Positions 9,341-20,100 of a stretch of 64,000 nucleotides of DNA are shown piece after piece. The translations under genes and the position numbers were made by a program. Source of the stretch: CAIMUS01 sp963708455 (GTDB taxonomy: Bacteria > Pseudomonadota > Gammaproteobacteria > Competibacterales > Competibacteraceae); assembly GCA_963708455.1 (NCBI GenBank), contig CAVPSQ010000003.1:352045-416044 (forward strand), read 5' to 3'. Under the pieces are notes generated by a model, which was not told the DNA's origin, did not search any database, and saw nothing but the letters and a program-made list of their open reading frames with translations. Position 1 is the stretch's first letter. The number at the start of each line of letters is the position of its first letter.

Positions 9341-10639
9341 TTATATTATACAATTAGTTGGCAGTTGTGGGTAATCGGGTGCCTTTAACTTGCTCCATAA
9401 CGAGGTTCTGGAACGGAATTGTTGCCGCGCCGCTTGAAATAAATTACAGCACAGCTCTTGCACTTGATCGACGAAAAAGGCTAGCATCATCAGCATCCCA
9501 AACACCGTCGTCAAGTGCTTTTGCCCATGTCCATAGTTGTGCTCTAACTCATAGCCCTGATTTTTGAGTGTGTTGAACGTCTCGTTTTCAATCTTCCACC
9601 GACCCCGACCTCCTCTCATCACCTGGTAGACATTATCTCGCCGTAGTTCCAGATCCGTTATCCACGAAAAATTGTACTCTTTACCCTCCCGCATTTCCCA
9701 ATAATCCAGGTAATTCACCAGAATATCAGGATGAGATTTATTCAAAGGCAACCCCTTCATCCAGCGATAGCCCCGTAAGACGCCATCCTCTCCCAGTTCC
9801 TCAAATTCTTCATACTCAGCGCTATTTAATCGCTTCCGCACCTCCTCGAACAGCGACGGCTGGTCGCTCGGCTTCGCCACCAGGATGTAATGATACTTTA
9901 ATTTTTTCAATAACTTAATGTGAGGACCGTCGGCTGACAAGCGGTCCTCTACCACCATCATAGGTAATTGCGGAAACGCTTCGCGTAGTGCCAGTAACAG
10001 CCGTTTACTGGCATTACTTTCACAATCATTCTTGCTCGCCCCATCTTGGCGCGTAATGGCCTCAGGAAATAAAGGTAAGACTTGACTTTTATCTGGATGA
10101 ACTATCACCGCTCCTACTAATTGATGATAATACTCAACCGTGCCATTTCGATGATGCTTTTCACAGCAATCGGCACAACAGATATTGGAAGAAGAAAAAT
10201 GACCGGTCCCATCCAGGTTAACTAGAAATCCTCCTAAATACCGATACGCTTTCAATATCCCGTGCGATTGCAAGTGCTGATGAATATGAATAAAGGGGGC
10301 TCGTAACTCAGTGGGTGACACCTCATCCAACACTTTCCGCATCTGGGTATCACAGGGGGCTTGTGAAACACCATAAAGACTTTTTAAATTCGCTCGAACC
10401 CGCTCTTCATGACGTTGCTCATCAAACTTTAATAACGACGGATATTTCAGTCCAAAGACCGCCAAGCCTGACATCAAGACATCCGGTAAGGAAAACTGCT
10501 GACCGCCATGACGAGGGTCAGTGATCTTCCCAAAATCCTCTCTGATTTGACCTAACAAGGCCGGCGCTGAACAGTGTTTATTTAATTGCGGCCGCTGAGG
10601 GCGAAGTGGAATACAGTTTGCTTTTACCATCATGACCAC
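9341..10639 (-). CDS. IS4-superfamily DDE transposase
   Basis: A 432-residue enzyme with candidate catalytic residues in LVNLDGTGHFSS (Asp), MMVVEDRLSADGPH (Asp) and WKIENETFNTLKNQGYE (Glu). A Cys-containing patch NICCADCCEKHH near residue 160 may bind zinc. It is the more likely transposase of the outer element whose ends are at 7682 and 10743. The C-terminus ends close to the presumed insertion point of the Tn5-like element, so its last residues may be altered. Confidence 0.75.
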   Translation of the reverse strand: MVMMVKANCIPLRPQRPQLNKHCSAPALLGQIREDFGKITDPRHGGQQFSLPDVLMSGLAVFGLKYPSLLKFDEQRHEERVRANLKSLYGVSQAPCDTQMRKVLDEVSPTELRAPFIHIHQHLQSHGILKAYRYLGGFLVNLDGTGHFSSSNICCADCCEKHHRNGTVEYYHQLVGAVIVHPDKSQVLPLFPEAITRQDGASKNDCESNASKRLLLALREAFPQLPMMVVEDRLSADGPHIKLLKKLKYHYILVAKPSDQPSLFEEVRKRLNSAEYEEFEELGEDGVLRGYRWMKGLPLNKSHPDILVNYLDYWEMREGKEYNFSWITDLELRRDNVYQVMRGGRGRWKIENETFNTLKNQGYELEHNYGHGQKHLTTVFGMLMMLAFFVDQVQELCCNLFQAARQQFRSRTSLWSKLKAPDYPQLPTNCII

Positions 10640-10743
10640 CCAAATCGATTGAATTTGAAGCCCAAATACCTTGCCAGACCTGCCGGAGCATCGTATATAA
10701 TATACTGATTATACTAAAATTTCTAGAGCAGCGGGAATTGCTG

Positions 10744-11368
10744 TTAGCTTGGTGAAGTCATCGAGAATCCACTCGCCGAGTTGTTCAGGTGTCGCATAGT
10801 TCTCGCGCAGTTCACAGACTTACTCAGCACACGCACCTCGAATCTTCTGTTTGAGCTTTCCAAGTTTCGCTGCGGCCTCAGCGTTCTCAGCGGTGAAGTT
10901 CCATCGTTTGTCTCCCGGCACTGATTCCAAATAGTTGGGGTTCCGAAAGTAGAAATAGGCGTGCCCGTGCATCGGCTCCTCGCTGAAAACGCCGTGAAAG
11001 ATTTCCATCTCAGTGACGGAACACCAGAGATGTTGCTTCAGCCACGGCTGTGACTCCAACAACTCGGCGGAAATCGAGTCCGGCTCCGGCAACCAGCCGT
11101 AACGCTCACCCAACAAGCCGATGAAATAGGGGCAGCGATGAATCTCCTCCAGACACAACGGCAGCACCTTTCCCTCCGCAGCCTGTTCCGTCGTGATGCC
11201 CCAGCGCAAGTCCACTTCGGTCCACGTGACGGCGCGTTCCTCGCACAACTTGCGAAGTTGCGGGAAGATTTTCTTGATCAGAATGTCCCGCTCCTCCTGC
11301 ATGTCGCGGAACGTCGAGGAGATAAACACGCGGATTTGGCGGTCTTGTAATTTTGGAGATGGGTTCAT
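10744..11368 (-). pseudogene. DUF4062-STAND ATPase no. 1, N-terminal part
   Basis: Begins at ATG 11368 (GAGAGG eight bases upstream) with a DUF4062 domain: IRVFISSTFRDMQEERD, VDLRWGI, FIGLLGERYGW and VTEMEIFHGV. A TAA at 10820 stops it after 182 residues. The same frame continues past the stop as VCELRENYATPEQLGEW to the nested insertion, so the TAA is a nonsense change within the gene. The remaining part is at 6344-7681. DUF4062 typically sits at the N-terminus of STAND ATPases of conflict systems. Confidence 0.85.
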
Positions 11369-11380
11369 TGGTCAAACCTC

Positions 11381-11665
11381 TCAGTTCATTCTGAGAAACG
11401 GCGCATCAACGCATCTGTTGAATACTGCCTTCTTGTTGATACCAATACCGTCAATGACATGACACAGCGGCTCGCCGAGGTTCGAGAACATCACGTACTC
11501 GATTCCTGGCACCTGCCGGAGGGCCACCAGGACGCGCTGCAGGTCATCGAGCGACATCACGCCAGACGGCCGCGTGATCCAGAAAGGCGGGCAGAAATCG
11601 CAGGTGAAGTTGCAGACTCGTGTCAACTCGATGAAGACAGGCTTGCCGCTAAAGTCGCCAGACAT
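11381..11665 (-). pseudogene. Radical SAM protein, N-terminal fragment
   Basis: A short frame with VFIELTRVCNFTCDFCPP, a canonical CxxxCxxC iron-sulfur cluster site, followed by MSLDDLQRVLVAL and FSNLGEPL, as in radical SAM cores. After about 75 residues the sequence stops looking like the family and the frame ends, just 12 bp before the DUF4062 gene start. The remainder of the enzyme is absent. It is wedged between the decayed RHS gene and DUF4062 gene no. 1, all minus strand; whether it ever functioned with either is unknown. Confidence 0.65.
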
Positions 11666-11679
11666 GGAACACCTTGCCG

Positions 11680-14600
11680 TCAAAAGCCCACCGCCGGACT
11701 GTACTCGAGCGAGACAAGATTGCCGTTCCCGTCATAGCCGTAGGTCACGCGGCAGGCATCGCCACACGCGACTTCCGCGAGCCGCCCGCGCTCGTCGTAG
11801 CGGTACTTGAGCGCAATGACCGGGGTGCGCACCTCCTGGAGTTGCCCCTTGGCCGCACCCTCGTCGTGGTAGTCGAACTCGACCCGGCCGCCGTCGAACG
11901 GCGTCACCCGCCTGGGCCGCCCTTCGCTGAACTCGATCTGCGCCTCCGCCTGACCGCTTTTCACACGCACCGTCATCGGATTCCCGGCGGCATCGTAGTC
12001 GCAGGTTTCCTGGCCCTCCGGCGAGTTCACCGCCGTGAGCCGGCCGTGCTCGTCGCGCACGAAGGTATAACCCAACCGCTCCTCCTGCCGCTCGGCGTCA
12101 ACCCGGAGGGTCGTGACGCTGGTGACGTTACGCTCGGCGTCGTAGCCGATGGCAACGTTGCCCCCGGCGCAGTCCTTGACCTCGGTCACGCGACCGGTGG
12201 CGTCGAAGCGCATCTCCTGCCATTCCGCGGAACGGTTGGCCGGATTCACGCGCAGGACGCGCTGCACCCGCCCGTGCTCGTCATACTCGGGCAAGATCGC
12301 GTGGGTCTTGAAGTCCAGGCAATGAAGCAGACCGTCCGGGCGCCACTGCTGCGTCAGCACCTCGTCCATCGGCAGATCGCCGGCCGACACCGCCACGGGC
12401 GTGTCATCCCCGCTATCCAGCGTCTTCTCCACCGAGAGTCTCACCAGGCGGCCGGCGGCGTCGAGTTGCTCGCGGACCACCGGGCCGTCGGCGGCGCGCA
12501 CCGTCCTCTGCGTGCGGTCGCCTGACCAGGTCGTCTGGCTCGATTCACCCGTGGGGAGGACCGTCTCCACGGTCACCGCCCCCTCCTCAGCGTACCGCCA
12601 GGTGGTTCGTGTGCCGTCGGCTTCTGTCAGCGCCAACGGGCGGTTGGCAGGGTCGTAGTCGGCGACCACTGGCGCTCCCTCGGTTCCGATGCTGACGTGG
12701 CGTTTCCCCTCCTGTTGTCGGATGTTGTAGGACAGCCGGGTCCCGTCGGGGGCGATCTCCGCCGCCAGTTGGCCGTTGGCGGCGTACTCGAACTTCCAGA
12801 GCGCGGATTCGGACGGATCCTCTCCGGCGCTTGGCGGGGCACGGGAAACACCGACCACCAGGCCATTCTCATACCGGTAGGTCACCTTGCCGTCCGGCGA
12901 GGTGACGGACACCAGCCTCTCGTTTTCGTCGTACTGGAAAGTCGTCTTGCCTTCCGGACTTTCGCCGGACTCATCCGTGGGCGCGGTCTTGCGATGGCCC
13001 CCAAAGAGGCCCGTAAGCCAGCTCTTTGCTTTCCCCGCTGGGCGGTGGTTGGCCGCTTCACCCGGCGGAACCGGGTTGGCCGCCCGCAGTCGCCCCTGGT
13101 CATCGTAGTGCAGCCGCAAGCGCGCGGTCTCCCGGTCGCCATAGTACCCCGAGACGCTCGCTATGTGACCGGCCTTATCCCATCGGTACACGGTAGTAAC
13201 AGGCTTCAATTCCTCGGCCACGAACCGCTCCTCGGCATCGAACAGCCAGCAACGACCGTCGTGGAAGATCACCGTGCGCTTGGCCTCAGGCGCCATCGGG
13301 TGGTTCGCGCCGGCCAGCGCGAGAATCTCGCAGGGCTTTTCGGGCACGGGCAGGCGGGCACCCAGTGGCGGTACCTCTGCTTGCCGCGAGAAGCGCGCGT
13401 GCCGCGTGTTGAGGGGGGTGAGGAGTTCCGGGACCGTGCTGGACTTGCTCTCATAGTCGGTACGTTCCGTGGGGATGAGCGCCTGCTCCAGTCGCGGCAG
13501 GTCCAGCGTCCATCCTTGGCCCAGTTCCCCATTCGGCTGGAAGAATGAATTGAAGTAGCTTGGCGCCGGTCTCCCGCTGCGGCGCCGGGAGTTTCGCCAG
13601 GTCCGCCGCGCTCGCGATGTTTCTGACCACACTGTCGGCCGGGGACAGGTTGACCCCACCGTATAATTCGGCTGTCAGCCGAGTGGCGCCGGTCGGCTTC
13701 GCCTTGGCGATGGTCATGGCCGGGGTCGTGGCGGTGACCGGAATCCGCCGGACCGGGTAGTCCCGCATCCAGAACGGCATGGCGACACCCTGGTCGCGCA
13801 ACTGCTCGGCGATCGCCGTGGTCAGTGCAATGCGGCGCAGTTCCGCGTAGATGGGCACCGGCTCAGTAAGCCCGGTCTCAGGCGGCGGCTGGAGATACTG
13901 CTCCTGGGCTATGTCCTCGAAATGGCGGGTAAACCAGGCGATGAAAGCGAGCGCGCCCGGCGAGGACTGGCCATTCGGATCGTCCTCCAGCTTGCCCTGG
14001 CGGAGCACCCTCTTCTGCGTTCTGACCTTGAGGGGCACATCCAACAGCGTCAGCTCGCCGGAGGATGCGCGGTAGCGGTTGACCTCCGCCGGCACGATCC
14101 AAAACCGCTCCCAGTGGCCGCCCGGCCCGCGGCCGTTGGCGCAATCGCCGCCAAAGTACACCGTGTCGAGAACGTCCTCGTAGCCGGCCACCGCCGAGGA
14201 AACGGGCTGCCGGGAGACGTTGTCCTGGCCCTGGTTGTAGCACTTCATGATCCGGTCGGCTTCGAACAGCACCCAGCCGACATAAGTGCCCAGCGTAGCC
14301 TTGCCATGCACCACGTTCATCAGCGGTCCGTGCGGATCGTCGGGTCGCGGGTCGATGCTTACCGACGGACCTTCGTCATGCTGATACACCGACCGGAAGA
14401 TGACCACAACGTCGTCCAGGCGGAGCGGCGGCAGCCGGATCTCCTCCCTGTGCTCGCTCAGCAGGATGAGGTTGCCAGTCTTCTCGTCAACGGCGATGCC
14501 ACTGAGTTGCTCGAGTCCATCGAGGCAGCGCCCCGCCCCGCCCAGGTAGACGCCGCCAACGGGGGAAGGGTGCAACGAAGCCATGTAATCCTGCGGTTGC

Positions 14601-16922
14601 ACTCGAATCTGGGCGATGGTTGCGCCGGGACCGCCGCCGCCGCGGAGCGGAGCGGGTGGTGGAGGCGGAGGTGGTGGAGGCGGGGGTGGTGGAGGCGGAG
14701 GTGGTGGAGGCGGGGGTGGTGGAGGCGGGGGGGGTGGAGGCGGGCCACCCTGGTCAGCCGATGAGAACCGCGATGGCTCCCTGTCACGCCTACTGTCACG
14801 CCTATGGTGACGAAAACGGGGGATGCGACGTCTGGGCCGGAACCCGGAGCAAGCGTTGGAACAGGACCGCCCGCCGCCTTTGCCCGTAAGTGTGCGAGCG
14901 CGTTGTTGACTCCTTCAAACTGCACTCTGATAGTCAGTTTATCCTGTGGCAACCATCCCCCTCTGGCCTTACCATATCCAGATACCTTGAGGAAAGTATC
15001 TGGGGAAATATCTAGTTCCTCTCGGGAAATATGACTCAAGTTCCATCCGGGGATAAGAAAGAACCTGACGGCAACAGCAGAGAGTTTGCCGGGTGGGAGA
15101 ATGCCCACGCCCTTCTCCACCAGATGCTGTGCGAAAAGGCCGTTTTCGACAGCTTGCCACTCACTTGCTGTGAGAACCGCATTGCCTGGATACGGTTTCT
15201 TCCCTTCGCGCCAATCCTTGGCAATAAGATGGGCCACCGTGGCGTTGCCGTTTGCTTTTTGCAGGGCTTGGCTGTATGCCTCCCGGACTACACCTTCTCT
15301 GGCAGAATCTAGCTTCGCCTGTCCGATCCAGTAGCGTGACCAGGAACCCTCCAGTAGGGGGCGAACCCCCGAAGCAAATGCTTTATAGAATTCCCCCGCC
15401 CATAGCGCCTGATCGTTCCATGCTTGAGCCAATGCTTTGCAGAACTCCCTCATCCACAGAACTTTGCCGTTCCATACTTGTATCAGAGATACCTGCGCTG
15501 CGCCCTCCAGAATCCAGGTTGTTCACCGGGTCGGCTGAACAGTAGGCGAAAAGCGACAAGTCGTTCTGTCTTCCCGACGGCACCCGGTGCTGCGGATCAA
15601 TCTGCAAGAACCTTCCCAGTTCCGCGCAGTAGGCGCGGGCACGGGTGAGGTAAACGCCGGCGACAGCGTCCTGGAACAAGCCGGCAAAACCGGGCGTCAG
15701 GTCGGCGCCAGGCAGAGTCGTGGAGCCTACGCCGAAGGCTGAGTAGTCCCGACGTTCGACCACGGCGCCGCCGCATCCACCACGGCGCGGACCGAACCCA
15801 AATGGTCGGCCAGGAAAAATAACGGCTTGCCGTCCGCCACCACGGCCAGCGGGGTGCGATCCTCCCAGAGGTAGAGACGGTGTCGGCCATCGGCGCCGGT
15901 CTCGAGCAGCGGCCGCCAGAATGTCTGTCGTCGGGTCGGAGAGGTAGGTTGTCCTGCGACCGCCCACCGTGCGCGCGATCAAGCAGCCATCGCCGTCGTA
16001 CTCGTAGGTGACTTCCCCAGCCTTGCACAGACGGTTCTCGTGGTCGAACTCGAAGTGGCGCTCGACACCGTTGACCGTCGCGTGCACCAGATTGCCGGCG
16101 GCATCGTGCGCGCCGGGCACACCCGAGACCGAAAGCAGGCGTCCCGCCCAGTCGTAACGGCATTCGCCGCGTTCCTCGTCCTGGAAACCGCCCCGGAGGT
16201 GGTTGCCCATCGGGTCGTATTCCGCCCGCCCGTTGCCCTGCCCGTCACTCAGCCCGGCCAGTCGCTGCACGGTGTCGTACTCGAAACACAAGTGCCGCTC
16301 GCCCGGCGGCCACCATTCCGTGATGCCGGCGATCAGGCCGTCCGGCCGGTACTCGTAGGAGAATTTGGCCATGACGTAATTCTTGGGGTCCACATGGGAT
16401 AGCTCGACGAGCCGACCCTCGGCATCGTAGCGCCAACAGGTGCGTACCGCATTGGGCAGGATGCGCACGACGGTGTTCTGCCCCGTCCAGTACTCGTACC
16501 GCACTGTCCCCGCGGGCGTCTCCATCGCCGCCAGGCGGCCCATGAAGTCGTAGCGGTACTCGATGCTGCCCATCCCCTCCAGTCTGCTGTTTGGCCAATC
16601 GTCCCAGCGGATCGTAGCCGCAGGTCAACAGGCGCCCTTCCTGGCGGCAGACGCTCCTCAACTGCCCCTGCTTCGTCCACGTGTAGGCGACCGTCCCCGC
16701 GCCATCGCGCATCCGGATGCGGCGTCCCAACCGGTCGAACTCGCAGACCACCTGCGAACCGTTGCAGCGCCGCGAGGCGGACTGCACCCGCCCCGGCTCT
16801 TCGGGGAAGAACTCGTAGTCAAACTGCGTCATCCGGCCCCCAGGGTCGCACAGCGACATCAGCCGGCCGGCATCGTCGAACCGGAACCGCCACGCGAGAC
16901 TTGCCTGCCTGTCAGTGCTCAT
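11680..16922 (-). pseudogene. Giant YD/RHS-repeat protein, frameshifted paralogue of 23073-28106
   Basis: Read from 16922 leftwards, pieces in changing frames reproduce the architecture of the intact protein at 23073. First comes an RHS block (FRFDDAGRLMSLCDPGG, YRYDFMGRLAAMETPAG) with a core end (YLTRARAYCAELGRFLQIDP, NPVNNLDSGG). A divergent middle segment follows (RYWIGQAKLDSAREG). Next is the module VGGVYLGGAGRCLDGLEQ to FEADRIMKCYNQGQDN, and last a second YD block. Frame changes fall near 16590, twice between 15700 and 15860, and near 15450, 14550 and 13560. A G-rich minisatellite lies in the linker. The middle segment and linker differ most from the paralogue. Either the gene is decayed or this stretch was sequenced poorly. 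Confidence 0.8.
14655..14744. repeat. GGTGGAGGC minisatellite
   Basis: Roughly ninety bases of near-perfect GGTGGTGGAGGCGGAG-type units. It lies in the linker of the broken RHS gene, at the position where the intact paralogue has a Gly-rich linker (GGGGDGGGSLGG). Such tracts slip easily and may explain the frame change here. Confidence 0.8.
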
Positions 16923-17112
16923 AGTTGACTGCTATCTCCTTGGAATGGTGAACGCCCACCGCGTCTTGATTCGTACCATGACGTGTTGAAAGCCAGGCGA
17001 GACTCCTGGCGGGATGACCATGTTATAGTGTAATTTGAAAAAGGCGCCATAATTTTTATTCTTAAATTATTGTAATTAAATCTATTTTCAAGACTCCCGT
17101 TTTGAATCCGCC
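16923..17112. promoter_or_regulatory. Divergent promoter region between RHS and CHAT genes
   Basis: A 190-bp AT-rich gap separates two genes transcribed in opposite directions, the RHS paralogue (minus) and the DUF4062-CHAT gene (plus). The stretch 17020-17095 is strikingly AT-rich compared with its surroundings and is the likely shared promoter area. Exact boxes are not assigned. Confidence 0.45.
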
Positions 17113-20100
17113 ATGACCACTTCATTGACCGCCAAGCCTGAGTTCCAATCCCGTATCGTCCGGGTGTTCATCTCCTCGACTTTCCGCGATATGCAGGCAG
17201 AGCGGGATTATCTGGTCAAGCAGGTCTTCCCGGAACTGCGCCGCCGCTGCCGGGAGCGGGCGGTGGAGTTCGTGGAGGTGGACCTGCGCTGGGGGGTGAC
17301 CGAAGCGCAGGCCGAGCGGGGCGAGACGTTGCCCATCTGTCTGGTGGAGATTGATAACTGCCGTCCCTACTTTATCAGCCTGCTGCGCGAGCGCTATGGC
17401 GAAGTGCCTCTGCACATCGATCCCGAACTGGTCCAGGCTCAGCCCTGGCTGGCTGAGCACCGGGAAGCCAGTATCACCGCCCTGGAGATTCTGCACGGGG
17501 CGCTCAACAACCCCGCGATGGCGACCCGGATTCGCTTCTACTTCCGCGATCCGCGCTACCTGGAGCGGTTGCCCCCCGATCAGCGCGCTGCGTTCAGTAC
17601 CGAGGACCCGCCGGTCCGCGCCCGACTGGCGGCGCTCAAGTGGCGCATTCGGGAAAGCCACCTGCCGCTCCGGGAGAACTACCCCAACCCGGCCACCCTG
17701 GGGCAGTGGCTCCAGGAGGACCTCTGGCAGGCTATCGACGCGGAGTACCTCGCCGGCACTGAACCGGACCCCCTGGACCGGGAGGCGGCTGAGCACGAGG
17801 CCTTCGCGGCGAGCTGGGCGCGGGTCTATCTGGGCCGGGAGGAGGACTTGGCGCGACTCGACGCCCACATTGACAGTGCCGACCCGCCGCTGGTGGTGCT
17901 GGGCGAGTCGGGGGTCGGCAAGTCGGCGCTGCTCGCCAACTGGGTGCGGCGCTATCGGGTGGCCCACCCGGACACCTTTCTGTTTCTGCACTTTATCGGC
18001 AGCACCCCGGCCAGCACCGACTATGGCGCTCTGCTTGGCCGGCTGCTGGGGGAGTTGAAGCGCCGTTTCAGGATTACCGAGGAGTTGCCGGCCACCGCCG
18101 AGAAGCAGCGGGAAGCCTTACCGCTGTGGCTGGCCCAGGCGGCGGCTCAGGGCCGGCTCATCCTGGTGCTCGACGCCCTGAACCAGGTGGAGGACCGGGA
18201 CAATGCCCCGGAGCTTGGCTGGCTACCCGGCTACTTTCCGCCCACGGTGCGGGTGATCCTCTCCACCCTGCCAGGGCGCAGCCTCACCGCTCTGGAACAG
18301 CGTCGCTGGCCTACTCTTGAGGTGCACGGGCTGGACCCGGCGGAACGCCGGCAGGTGATCAGTGACTACCTCGACCAGTACCGCAAGAGTCTCGATACCC
18401 CGCGCCTCGAACGCCTCGCCGCCGCTCCCCAGACCGCCAATCCGCTGTACCTGCGCACTCTGCTGGAAGAGCTGCGGGTGTTCGGGGTGCATGAGGCGTT
18501 GGACCGCCGTATCGGCGAGTGTCTCAGCGCCCCCACGGTGCCCGCGCTCTACGAGACGGTGCTCGAACGGCTGGAGCAGGATTATGAACGGGACCGCCCG
18601 CACTTGGTGCAGGAGGCGCTGACGCTGGTCTGGGCCGCCCGCCGCGGCCTCTACGAAAGCGAGTTGCTGGAGTTGCTGGGAACACCAGAAACCCCCTTGC
18701 CCCGAGCGGTGTGGTCGCCGCTCTATCTGGCTCTGCAGGAATCCCTGGTCAGCCGCTCGGGGCGGCTGGGCTTCCTCCACGACTATCTTCGCGAAGCGGT
18801 CCGTCACCGCTATCTCGGCAGCCCTGACGCGGAGCGGGCCCGGCACCGGCGCCTTGCCGCGTATTTCAACGCCCGCCCACTGGATGAACGCCAGGTTGAC
18901 GAACTTCCCTGGCAGTGGTGGCAGGCGGAGGAGTGGGAAGCGCTGAAAGATTGCGTCACCGACCTGGATCGGTTCCTCGAATTGAACACGGAAACCCGGT
19001 GCTACGAGCTGATGGGCTACTGGCGGGCGCTGGCGGGACGCTACGACCTGGTGGAAACCTACCAGGCCGCGCTCGCGCGCTACGAACAGACAGAACCGCC
19101 AGAACTCCCTTTGGCGCTTATTTTGAACGAAGTTGCACGTTTTCTGCACCTCAATGCCCGGTATAAAGCATCCGAGTCACTCTTACAGCAGGCGCTGGCC
19201 CTGCGCCGCCGAGTGCTGGGCGAGGACCATCCCGACACCGCCATCAGCCTCAACGACCTGGCGCTACTGTATGGGGCCATGGGCGACTCTGCCCGGGCGC
19301 TGCCGCTGGCCGAGCAGGCACTGGCCCTGAACCGCCGGGTGCTGGGGGAGGACCACCCCAGCACCGCTACCAGCCTCAACAACCTAGCGCTGCTGTACAA
19401 GGCCATGGACGACTACGCCCGGGCACAGCCGCTGTACGAGCAGGCGCTGGCCCTGAAACGCCGGCTGCTGGGCGAGGACCACCCTGATACCGCCATCAGC
19501 CTCGACAACCTGGCGATTCTGCTGGCTGCTACCGGCCAGGCCGGTGCAGCCCTGGCCCGGATGCAAGAAGCTGCCGCTATCCACGACCGCTTGATCGGTC
19601 AGCTCTTTTCCTTTGCCTCCGAGCGCCAGCGCACCGCCTACCTGCAGGACGTCCGAAGTGAATTCGATGTCTACCTCTCGCTAGTGTCCCAGCACCTCGC
19701 CGCCGAACCGGGGGCAGTCCGCGCCGCGCTGGCGCTCGTGCTGCGGCGCAAAGCACTGGGGGCTGAAGCACTGGCGGCACAGCGTGACGCCGTGCTCGGT
19801 GGCCGCTATCCCGCGCTGGCGGCCCCCTTCCAAGAACTCACTGCCTTACGGAGGCAGATTGCCCAGCAGACCCTGGCCGGACCGGGTCAAGAACCGCCGG
19901 CAGTGTACCAGCAGCGGCTAGCCGAGTGGACGGCGCGGCAAGAGCACCTGGAAGTGGACCTTGCCCGGCAGATCCCAGAGATGAACCTCAGCCAGTGGCT
20001 GGCCGCCGCCGACCGGCAGGCAGTAGCCAATACCTTGCCTCGGGACACCGCCCTGGTCGAGTTCGTGCGCTTCAACGTTTTCGACTTCCAGGCTATTCCG

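Larger units (their letters stand above)
7682..10743 (-). mobile_element. Nested insertion with 9-bp target duplication TTAGCTTGG
   Basis: The outer element has terminal repeats beginning CAGCAATTCCCGCT (14 bp identical at each end) and is flanked by the direct repeat TTAGCTTGG at 7673-7681 and 10744-10752. Removing 7682-10743 with one TTAGCTTGG rejoins the DUF4062 protein as DDFTK-LIDRLYP. It holds two different transposase genes, so a Tn5-like element has probably inserted inside an IS4-type element. The inner boundaries (near 7.7 and 9.35 kb) could not be fixed. 7705-7983 is AT-rich without a gene. Confidence 0.85.

Noticed and set aside
14616..14810. Poly-glycine ORF on the plus strand
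   Set aside because: It is the GGTGGAGGC minisatellite read in the wrong strand; no ribosome site, and it lies antisense to the RHS gene.
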